Positions 23,450 to 35,400 of a stretch of 64,000 nucleotides of DNA are shown here, one piece after another. The position numbers were made by a program, and so were the translations under genes. The number at the start of each line of letters is the position of its first letter. The stretch's first letter is position 1. The stretch comes from Podarcis raffonei (taxonomy: Eukaryota; Chordata; Lepidosauria; Squamata; Lacertidae): positions 41,178,501-41,242,500 of the forward strand of contig NC_070603.1 in NCBI RefSeq assembly GCF_027172205.1. The letters are read 5' to 3'. The notes beneath the pieces are model-generated. The model was given only the letters and a program-made list of their open reading frames with translations, ran no database searches and was not told the DNA's origin.

Positions 23450-26400
23450 TCACTTAGAACGTCTAATGGCTTGCATTTGTAAGCATGCGCTCTTCGTTTT
23501 GTATTGCATATGAAAAGATGTTACGTCCATTTCTTTGAAATCTCCCACCAGCTGGAAGGTGAAGTTCTGGAGCAGAACAGCGAAGAACAGGAACAGTTCC
23601 ATCCGAGCCAGGGCTTCTCCTGGGCATGCCCGTTTTCCTGGCAGAGAGAAAGAAGGCAGAGCCAATCAATAACCAAAGACCAAGATAGTGCACAGCAAAC
23701 ACAGCAAATGCTGGCATTTAAGAGTTTTTTAAAAAAACAAAACAAAGCAAGCATAACAAGGGCAGCAATAGGGCCAATTCTCAGTTGGTGTCTACAGCTC
23801 TCTGTTTGCACACTGTTATGTACATGAAAGGTCAAGGTGGTTCAGCAAGTGGGTTTTTGAACTGTTGGTCTCCAGTTTGTCTTGCTTCTCTAACTCGTGG
23901 GTGGCATTTCATTGTAGACATGTTATGTGGCATCAAAGTACAGCAGGATTTGGAAGACCTGCTTAGTGCTAATCTGGAATAGGCATGTTTTAAAAGCTAA
24001 TTAAGCCAGACCAACATTCTTTTTCAGGTAATAGCCTGGAGGTAATGAGTCATTGGGATGCGGGTGGCGCTGTGGGTTAAACCACAGAGCCTAGGACTTG
24101 CCGATCAGAAGGTCGGCATTTCAAATCCCCGCAATGGGGTGAGCTCCCATTTCTTGGTACCTGCTCCTGCCAACCTAGCAGTTCGAAAGCACATCAAAGT
24201 GCAAGTAGATAAATAGGTACCGCTCTGGCAGGAAGGTAAACGACATTTCCATGTGCTGCTCTGGTTCGCGAGACACGGCTTAGTCATGCTGGCCACATGA
24301 CCCAGAAGCTGTACACCGGCTCCCTTGGCCAATAAAGCGAGATGAGAACCACAACCCCAGAGTTGGCCACGACTGGACCTAATGGTCAGGGGTCCCTTTA
24401 CCTTTTAATGAGTCATTAGGGCAACAGAAGATCCAAGGAACTCAGTGTAAGACAGCAAATGTGTGGTACCTCTTCATACAGATAAAGCCAAGAACTTAGA
24501 CAACATGTGACCTATTTATGGGGTCTGTGTGTGTGAAATTGCTCTCATTTGAAAAGCAGAACCAAATCTGTTTTATGCCAATCTGTGTGAGTTTGTGTGT
24601 AGAAACCCTTGCTCAATGGCTTCACATATGCATATTAGGTCCAAAGCAAATATTAGGTGAACAGGAGAAATATCCTTGCCCCTCATTCCATCACTCCAAT
24701 TCCAGCATTTATTTATCTCCTAGAATGACCAGATTTCTCCCAGCATCCCACTCCTACCCACACACCGGCCACCAGCCCCAACCCCACAACACGAGAATCA
24801 AGTCACCTGCAGAAAAAGGCATGAAGGCATTTCTTTTCCGGAACTGACCCTTCTCATCCAAGAAATGTCCAGGGTTAAACTTTTCTGGAGTCTCCCACTG
24901 GAGAGGGTCATAGTGCACAGTTGTGAGCATTGGAACCACAGTGGTGGACTTCAGGGAGAAGATAGACGTTGCATTATTTGTTTTGGTTTCACAGTCATAT
25001 AAGAAAGGACATTCTTTTCAGAAAGACAGTGATTGCTGAAGCAGTCTGTCTCACATAATTGCACAGCATTCTGAAAAATCACCAGAAATGGAGTAGGTGG
25101 GTGGAACTTACTACGACTTGTCTCCACACTGCCTGGAACTATGGCAGATCAAGGCCCTTCATGTGATGCTAAATCCCTCCCTTTTCCTCCCCATAGTAAA
25201 CTGATCATTTCATGCGTGAATCACACCTGTGGGATGATGTAGCCCCGGAACTCTGTACAACACGTCGTTGCACGTGGGAAGCCCTCAAGGCTCCCTTTTT
25301 CAAATCGTTGAGTCTCATGGATAACGGCATTTGTGAAGGGCATCCTCACCCAATCGTCCATGCCAGGGATGCGGTTGGCACCTACCACCTCATCAATCTC
25401 CTGTTGAACTTTTGCTGCAATGGAAAGCATTCAGAAAATGTACTTCCAGAACTCTGGAGCGGCTTTTCAGCTGACACAGTGATAATTTCTCAAGCAATTT
25501 CTCTTCCAAAATGCAGGGAGTATCATCTGAATATTTGTGAATTATTCATATGATTTATGCTGTACTGTATTTGTGATTTTCTACTATGTTCTATCATGCC
25601 ATTATTATTAATTGTTTGTAAGTCACTTTGGGATTCATCTGAGTGGAAAGCTGCATGAAAATATAAAAAATTGTATGTCAAATCATCTTTCTCTTCTTAG
25701 AAACTAAGGCTAAAGTTAACCCCCATTCAAACCTCCTCGTCTGACATTTTAGAGGTGTAGAAATACTTTTTTTGTTCTGCAATTATCTTTATGAGTAAGT
25801 CTTACTGCCTCTGAACAGCTTTGCTGTTTTTTATGATGCAACTTCCAATTGTTCATTGATATTTTCTTTACTTGTTTTTTTACCATATCACTATTACTAT
25901 ATTAGTGAAATAGTGCATATTTTGCTATTTCGTTGAATTTACTGCAAGTGACCTTTGAAAGATTTTGTGTTGGATAGCAGAGCAAATCTGATCTTTTGGC
26001 CATTTAAGTACCTTGAATGTGTGGAAATTTAGCCATCACCAGGAGGCTGAAGACTAAGGCAGTGCTTGAGTTTGTTGACCCAGCAATAAAGAGTCCAAAC
26101 ACGCACTGGACAAGCTCTTCGGTGCTGTAGATATTTTCAGGATTGGTTTGTTTCTATAAACAAGGCAGAAGGGAAAGGAGGGTAGAGAAATTGAAACATC
26201 TCATCCTATTCCACACAATGACCTTGGTGGTCTGGTCTGCCATGGCCTTGTCTTCTCAAGGCTATAAATGGAATGAACTGTGTTAACTTCAAACACAAGA
26301 TGTACATTGCTTATTGCAATATAAAGATATTGTTGAATATAAAGACATCATTGAGAAACAGTGGAGGGGGGAGAATTTCAGGCCACAATCTCATGTATGA

Positions 26401-29400
26401 TTTCATTTTGGTCAGCTGCGTTTCTGCTGCCTGGGTTGATGTCTAAATAAACTGGAGGACAGATGTTTCCATCTGAGATTAGTTTGGAGATGGACTTTAG
26501 CAGCCACCAAAGCCAAGAGAGGGACAATGGTTCAGAATGAGGGGGTGCAACAACAATGAGGGACAGTTTCAAATTAACTACAAATGAGGGGCCTCTCAGA
26601 AATGTAGGGAAAGAAAGTTGTGGATCTCCCTACCTTCTCTGACCTGATAAGGAAGCAATCAATATAGTCACGGAGATTCTGAGGATCCAGTGTCCTCCTG
26701 TGGGACTCCACCCTCTCACGAATGAAGGCCTTCATTTTTTCACAGTCTGCTAATATCTTCCTGTGCTGTCCAGGTAAGTAAGCCATGATTCCTGGGAGTA
26801 AATTATAAATCTGGAACAGAAGCAATGGGGAAATGAGGAGATGAGATAAAATGCAATCATAAATGAGATAAATGAGAAATGAGATACAACTGTATTTGCC
26901 TCTCTCTCATTCAGAGGTTATTAAATTAATGTGGCTTTTGGAACTTCTCTGCTACTGCTGCTGTTGCTGCTTCTACTGCTACTAGTAGTAGTAGTAGCCA
27001 TGTCCAACAAGCACATATAGAGACTTTTCAAGTTTCAGCTTCCTGCTGTGAGAGCTCTGCCACTCTTGTATCCAGAATTGAGTCATCAGGTCACTTATCT
27101 CACTCCAATGGAAAAATAGGAGCCTTCTCTGATGCTTTTGTCAGAGTGCAACGTTTTTGCTTAAGGTTACAGCATTCAAACACGGCATTTTATGTAAACT
27201 TACAACTTTAACAAAAATGTGATGATATTTTTGGCATTATTTGCATAAAGACAGGCCACTGGGGTGAAGAACTGATTTGGATTGCAGTTTCTTATGTGGG
27301 AGAAAGACCTGTAACAGGTCACACTGAGATGAATTGAACCACATTTTACATCCCTACTGGTGACATAAGTAAATTTGAAGAAGCATGCCTGTTTGAGAAC
27401 AGAAATAGTTATCAGCAGAAACACAGAGGTGGAAGAAAGACCCCCAGGTTCAGCATGCAGAAGGAACGACATGCCTGCATTGATAAAGTACGGATGTAGC
27501 CCATGAAGTCCTGCACAATACGCAGGTTCTCCAGCAGCACCGGATCTTTGTAGTCAAAACGATTCCCAAAGACAACCGAAGAGAGGACATTTGAAACAGC
27601 ACATGTGAAGCTTCTTCTTGGGTCAAAGGCCTGCCCTGCAAGAAAAACAAGACATGGTGAGTGGGGCCTGGCAAGTTGGTAGTAGTAGTAGTAATAATAA
27701 TAATAAAAATAAAAATAATAAATACCCCTTCCATCTGACTGGGTTGTTCCAGCCACTCTGGGGCGCTGCTTTTGCCTTTATGGCAAAACTGATATATTTT
27801 CCTTTTGATATCTCCCTGTAATTTAAGGGACACGGGTGGCGCTGTGGTCTAAACCACAGAGCCTAGGGCTTCCTGATCAGAAGGTTGGCGGTTCGAATCC
27901 CAGCAATGGGGTGAGCTCCCATTGCTCGGTGTGACGTTAACATATGAGAGTGCTGGAGGTGAAATAGTGAAACAGGTTACCTAATCAGAACCCAGGGGGG
28001 TGGAGTCAGAGGAACTGTAAAATCAGCTCTGGGAGGGGCGAAGGGGGAGTTCGATGGGAGTTGGGTGGTTGGTTGGAGTGGGAGTGAATTGGGATAGAGT
28101 CTGTGCGTAGGTTGAGTTAGTGCAGCGATAAAAGCTGAGTCAGGAACAGTTAAGAGCTAGGAAGACAGGTAAAAATGTGAGAGGTGGTTTAGTGAGTGAG
28201 AGCAGGTAGCGGAAGTTATAGGTCTGGATAGGGACCCCATGATTGTAATTGACTGAGACCATTTATGAAACCACACACTTGTTAAACTCCAATAAATAAA
28301 CAGAAGTTTATGTTCCAATTTAACCCTGACTGGACTCAGTATTTTACCAGGTAGGGCCTGGGTGGTGGCAGCGAGAAATAAAGTGGTGGCACAGGGATCA
28401 ATAGATGGTGAAATGTCCAGGGACCCTGTGTGATCGCCACACTCGGTCCCTGTTCCTGCCAACCTAGCAGTTCGAAAGCATGTCAAAGTGCAAGTAGATC
28501 AATAGGTACTGCTCCAGCAGGAAGGTAAACGGCGTTTCCGTGCCCTGCTCTGGTTCGCCAGAAGCAGCTTAGCCATGCTGGCCACATGACCCGGAAGCTG
28601 TACACCGGCTCCCTTGGCCAATAAAGCGAGATGAGCGCTGCAACCCCAAAGTCATCCACAACTGGACCTAATGGTCAGGGGTCCCTTTACCTTTACCTAA
28701 ATTCCTTGTACATGACACCTTCTGATATTTATTATATTTAGTAATACAGAAGTACAGTAGAAGTGTGAGGATCACAGAATCATAGAAATGGGGAGCCGAG
28801 GGTCATCTAGTCCAACCCCCTGCAATGCAGGAATCCCACTCACAACTGTCCCTGCTTGGGCTCAAACCACCAACCTATGTACGTATATGTGAAATCTAAT
28901 GTTTAAGTATTAAATGTTTTGTGATTTATTCTAATATAGTAATGGAATAAAGTTTATTTAAAAAAGAGATAGATAGGTAAATAGATAAATATTTGATATG
29001 GCATTGTGGAAATGGCAGTCTTCTGGCCTGGTAATAAATTGGGTTTCCCCATCTCACTTCTGATTCCCTCCCTTTGCAATAGCAAGATTTTTTGTTTTGT
29101 TTTCATTATAAAGGGAGAAAACGGCAGGGGTGAGAAAGATTGGTTGCAAACCATTTTGAGTACTGGTCTAGTTAGAAATCTGGATCAACACACAATGGTT
29201 GCATTTTGCAAGTGAGTGGTTTGCATTTCGTATACGTAACTCCCAATTCAAGTACTTACACCCTGCATCAGCATGACAGATGCCACAAGGGCAGGAGGAC
29301 AATGGGAGGAGAGAGAAAGAACTACCTTCTTATCTGTCTTAACAACCAAGTAAGCAGGTGACAAAAATTCCCTAGCTTAGTGTGAGGAATATGTGTGGTT

Positions 29401-32400
29401 GCTCACGAAGGTAACAGCCAGGACTCCCATCTGTCTTTTATGGGTTTTTTATTATTATTAAAGATTTTGTTGATTTACAAAAGTGTGCAATGTCTCTCTC
29501 TCGTGTTTTTCCCCCCCATGTAACATTTTTACAAATCATTTTCATTTGTTGAGACATTAGGAAGAAAAGGGGAAAAGAGGTGAAGGGGGGAGAGATGGGT
29601 GAGAGTGGGGTCGGGTGGCAATGTTTCTATTTCACTTACTATATGTAGGGTTTGGTGTCAGCGTTGCTTGTGCAGGTTCTTTGCTGTTCGCTTGTATTCC
29701 TTTGGTGGTGAGAGAGGTTGGGGTTGGCCTAGGGTGTGATTATTCATTTGTGGTTGGCTGTGGTGGTCTTTGTTTTCATGTGTGAGTGGGGTGGGTGGGT
29801 GTTTTGGATCAGGTTAGCCATATTGATTTGTATGTTGTTCGTGGATTATTGTTGTTGTCTTGTTGGGCTGTGAATGTGATAAAGGGGAGCCATACCAGGG
29901 TGAAGGTGTCTTCTTCTATTTGTCCCCTTGTCAATTTCAGTTTATTGGTTAATTTTTCTAGTAGGGCTGTTTCCCATACTATTTGGGTACCATTGGTCCA
30001 TGCTTACTCCTGACAGGTCTCTCCAGTGTCTGGTTATGATGCTTCTGGCTGCTGAAAGTAGGTTGGTTATGAGTTCTTTGTGGTGTAAGTGGGCATTATT
30101 GTCTTGGAAGATGTTTAGCAACGCCAATTCTGGGGTGATTTCTAATACTTGGTTGGTTATTTTACTTATTTCTCGTACGGTTGTTGTCCAGAATGGTTGG
30201 ATTTTGGGGCACTCCCACCACATGTGGAGGTATGTGCCTGTGGAGGTGCACCCTCTCCAGCATTTTGGTGAGGTTCCTGGGCATATTAGTGCTAGTTTTC
30301 TTGGTGTTAGGTACCACCTGTAGGTGAGTTTCAGAGTGAGTTCTTTTCTTTTCGTTGATATGGATTTAAAGGGGGGTTTAGTCCACATTTTGGTCCATTG
30401 AGTGGGGTTAATCTCATAGCCTATGTCATCCTCCCGTTGTTTTTTGATTGCGTCTAGGGAATTCGTGGGATTTTGTAGTAGTATTTTGTATATTGCGGAT
30501 ACCATTCCTCTGCCGTGTCCCTTTGTTGTTAAAAGGAGGTTTTCAAAGGTTGTCTGCGGCCTAGTTGCTGCTGATTTTACTGCTGGATTGTGGAGGCGCA
30601 GATTGCAGCTATAACAAAGGCGGCATTTTTTCATTTCTGCCAAGCTAAGCAGTTGGCTCCTTACCTCTCTCGCCCTGACCTAGCCACTGTGATCCACACG
30701 ACGGTCACCTCCAAACTGGATTATTGTAACTCGCTCTACGTGGGGCTGCCCTTGAGACTGACCCAGAAACTCCAGCTGGTGCAGAATGCTGCAGTGAGAC
30801 TCCTTACGGGGTCCTCGCTGCGAGATCACATTCACCCGGTGCTATACCAGCTGCACTGGCTCCCGGTGGAGTACAGGATCCGGTTTAAGGTGCTGGTTTT
30901 AACCTTTAAAGCCCTATACGGCCTAGGACCCTCGTACCTACGGGACCGCCTCTCCTGGTATGTCCCACAGAGGAATTTACGATCTTCAAACAAAAACATC
31001 TTGGAGGTCCCAGGCCACAGAGAGGTTAGGCTGGCCTCAACCAGAGCCAGGGCTTTTTCGGCTGTGGCTCCGATCTGGTGGAACGCTCTGCCACAAGAGA
31101 TTAGGGCCCTGCGGGATTTGACATCTTTCCGCAGGGCCTGCAAGACAGAGCTGTTCCGCCAAGCCTTTGGCCAGGGCACAGCCTGACCCCCTCCTTTGGC
31201 AATTTTCTCAGAACTCTACCCAGTGGTTGCCTTCAATTTGATTTGAAGTATTTTATTTTTATTTATTTTTAATGAAATGATTTTAAAATGTTGTCTTATT
31301 TTATTGTTGTTAGCCGCCCTGAGCCCGGCTTCGGCTGGGGAGGGCAGGATATAAATAAAAATTTATTATTATTATTAAGAAGGCATGTAATTGGTGATGT
31401 GTTAACCAGGGCATTTGGGTGTCTTCTAGTTTGTCTTGTATTTCTTGTGTTGATAAAGGTTTGTTATTTTTGTAGAAGTCTATTAGGCGATATAGGCCTT
31501 TGGTTTGCCAGGTTTTAATCTGGAGGTTTTGTGCTGCGTGTTGGAATAATGGGTGGTATGCCAGGGGAATTAGTGGGGATGGGGTTGGGGATAGTTTGCC
31601 TATTACTGTTTTCCATGCCTTGAGCATGGTCTGTGTGTACCTGTTAAGTGTTGTGGGAATTTTCCTTAGTTTGTTCGGGAGGAGAGGGTATGCTGTGGTG
31701 CAGGTATTTTCAGTTGTGTCCCTCTCTAGGTGTATCCATTGTTTTGTCTCATCTTCTAGTATATATGGGATTATATGGCGCATTTGGTTGGCAGTATAAT
31801 ATCCTTCTATGTTGGGGATTCCCCATCCTCCTTCTGAGGTGGGGAGGTGCAGGTATTTGGGGCTTATTGTTGGGTTTTTGTGTGAGAAGATAAAGGCGTG
31901 TAGTTTTCCCTCCCATCTGCGGAGTTGGGTTTGGGGGATCCAGATTGGGAGGGATTGGAATAGGTAGGTTAGTTTTGGGAGGGTTTTATAGGTTTTATTG
32001 AGTGCACAAACTATGTACAGTGCAGAGGTCCAAAATCCATGTCTGCCTCAATCACCAGCAGATTCCGGAAGTGCCTTCTTCCTGTTTGCCCTCCAGCATA
32101 TAAGCCCGGGAGAACCCCATCTCCGCCTCTTTTCCTTACTTGTAATTCCCTGGTGAAAACTATGCAATGGAAGAGGCACGTCCAACTCCCTGGAAGCGGT
32201 GTCGTGGCTCATCTCAGCCTGACTGAGCCTTTGCATCCTCCCCCCCTTTCTCTCATCGTCCTTTTCTCCTAAAGGCTCGCTTTCACCAGACTGATGAGGT
32301 GCAGCTGCTCAACAAAGGAGGAGGCTGTCTGTACGTTCCTGTCTCTCCCCCCTCCCTTGAAGGCAGACCCCTGACACTTAGCTTTAAAAACAAATTAATT

Positions 32401-35400
32401 ATAGAACCACCACCCCCAGGAAGAATATAATGCTTGCCCAATATTTAAAGAGAGAATTAAAATCGGAGAGGTCTGAAGTAAGAAGAGACAAATTACAATC
32501 ACCAACAACAATCACAAAATAAAACCCCACTTCCTGCATTGAAGGATGGCAGAATTTTCTTTGGAAGACATATGGCTCAAGAGTACCTTGTGTGGCTGCC
32601 AATTCTTCTACCAGGCAAAGGGCTTCCTCTTGTATCCTCTCAGACATTGTTTTCTTTCCCATCCCAAATTCCCGCAGGGTGGATAATGTGAACCTGCGCA
32701 CCTCTCTCCATTTTGCCTCATTTCTGTTGACCATTCCTGAAAGGAAACAGGTGGAGAGCTCAATGTACAGAAACCAGCAGGAAGTTTCAATATGAGAGAT
32801 GGTGCCTTCCTCCTTCAAGCTATATTCCCATTTGTAATTGGAAACAGGGGTGGTTCCAGACAACTGGTTTATTTAGCATTCAGCCTGATTTGTTTGCGGT
32901 TCGCTTGCACTGAGATTATACAACTGGTGCACGTTCATTGCTCTTTGCTTGCACAGCACAGACTTCCCAACGATCAATGCGTATCTCACATTGTATAGTG
33001 CATTTTCTGTCATAAACTTTGTTTACTGCATACCCTCCAACATTCAACACTAAAAGTCCAATTGTTTTAAAGTGGGTTTGCTGAGCTCGTAGGCCATAGC
33101 ACTTAAATCCACTTAATTGCCCCAATCTGGATATAATGTGCCTGTATACTAATAAGTAGCACTGACAATGTAATCAATATAACTCCTAACTCAAAGTTCC
33201 CCTGTATATTAGGTCACCAAGACTTCATACTGACAAATTATAGTCCAGTGCACTAGCCCTGGTGCTGGAGGAGAGAGATCTCTGTGCGTTCACATCATGC
33301 TACATCTGCCATTAAATCCCTGTTATGGACAGAGGAGCAGGGACTAAAACATCTGCCAGTATTTAGATCTTGTTCTACCCAGGATTGGGGAAGGAAAACT
33401 TCCCTGAATAGGAAAAGCAGCTGGTTTGCATAAAGTTCCTTTTCAAACTTTTACTTTTTCTTTGCCTGAGGCTGTGGGAAATTGGTAACTACCGCTTCTT
33501 TTGACATGTTATTAATTCCTAGTGTTGAGAGCCTTGTAACTGGGAATTGCATCTCAAATCAAAATGGAGCTTGATCATGTGTTATTCATTGTTAGTACAA
33601 ATCATGCCAAAACCTGGCCATTGCACCAGTATTCACTGAACTACAGTCAACGTTCAAATCTGGTCAGCAGCATCTCAGTGCAGCAGGAATAAACCTTACA
33701 AAATAAAAATGAAAGACATCTGATTGCAAATTAAAGGAATTACTCAGTTTATTACTATACGAACATTAATGGTATTATCAAATGATATGAATTGGAATCA
33801 TGAAAGTTTCTGGAACTTATATATTAACTAATAAGATATAATATTTCAAAACAAAGCAAGATACATATGATTGAATTTAAGCAAATGGCTATAATGTGCA
33901 TATAAGATGAAAAGCTGCACTGACAAAGCAATCAATCTAATAATGTAACTCCTAACTCCCTCTAGCCCAGGCTTCCTCAAACTCGGCCCTCCAGATGTTT
34001 TGAAACAGACTTGCAGTTTCTGTCGCCCAGCTTGCGCAAAGGGGTGAAACGTAAGGAGGGGAGGCGGAGATTTGGGGTGTCTACGTTCTTATGTTGGGGG
34101 AGAAACCGGAAGGGGCCACTCCCGGAATCTGCAAGCGACTAAGACAGACATGAACTTTGGGGTTCTGCACTGTAAATAGTTTGCACCAATAAAACCTGTA
34201 AAAGACAGGTCGGAGTCCTGCCTGGTTACTCACGAGCAACCACCACCAGCACCTGACTATATATCTTTATCTATAGTATTGAAATGTGGTATATTTGCTA
34301 AACATTTTGCTATGTTATTATGAAGCTGTTACTGTTATTTTGCTATGTTACCATGAATTTTTTTGTAGTGTTTGAAATGTATTCTTTTTTGTTGTTGTTG
34401 TAAGCCATTTTGAGCGTGATTTATTTGTGGAAAAGGGGCATACAAATCAAATGATGAATGGATGAAAAGAGGCAGCTAGCAAAAAGAAGAAGAAAAGGAG
34501 ATAAAACATTAAAAGAACCACAGAATTGTAGAGATGGAAGGGACCACGAGGGTCTTCTAGTCCAATCCCCTGCAATGCAAGAACCTTTTGCCTGATGTGG
34601 GGCTCAAACCCACGACCCTGAGGCTGAGTCTCATTCTCTACCAACTGAGCTATGAGCATGGAGCTGGACTTCCCCACAAAATTTCCCTCTGATAATCTAT
34701 CTGGAATAGAGGGGCAGGAGCAACTTGCGCCAATGCTATATCAGCAGTTCTTCACACAGGTCACTTTTTCACACACTCAAGCACTGCTTTGCCAAAACAT
34801 CTTGTGCTATCAGTTGGTTTTTTGTTTTTTGTTTCGCTTCATGGCTGTAGTTCTGTTACTCTTTTCACAATGCCAAGGTCTCCATTTGTGGCGATCACAC
34901 AGGGTCCCCGGATGTTTGACAGTCTATTGATCCCTGTGCCACCACTGTGCTCGCTTCCCTGCTGCCACCAACCCATTACTCTCAGGTACACACTGAGTCC
35001 AGACAGTTGTTAAAATTAAACCAAACAAACAAGTTTATTTTATAAGCATTAACAAGTTTATGGTTTCTCAGATAATTTTCTTGTCAGTTTCTTAACCTTA
35101 GTTTCTTTACCGGCCTATACCTTCCTAATACCTTCTAACTGATTATCTCAACTGTTTGACTGACTCTACTTAACAGATTCTCTCACTCTCTCACATCAGA
35201 CTATCCCAACCCACAGACTTATCCTCCCTCTCTCTTCTCTAACTCCAGACTGACTTCTTAACAACTTAACTCTAACTCCTTCCCTTGGGTTCCTATTGGT
35301 TAATCATTTTACACTTAGTTAACCCTTTCCTTATGAAGCCAGTATGATGTCACACACCTAGGAGGGCAAACGCCACACCATTCATCAAACCTAAAGCTAC

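Noticed and set aside
24055-24130. tRNA gene
   Set aside because: The A/B-box-like head is that of a SINE; it continues into a SINE body and Bov-B-like tail, and no clean cloverleaf is expected.
29942-30643. Open frame of 233 codons on the minus strand as a host gene
   Set aside because: It reads as the C-terminal part of L1 ORF2 ([19 protein letters not shown]), so it is LINE sequence.
30590-31186. Open frame of 198 codons on the plus strand as a host gene
   Set aside because: It is the C-terminal end of an L2/CR1-type reverse transcriptase ([25 protein letters not shown]) followed by the family's 3' tail.
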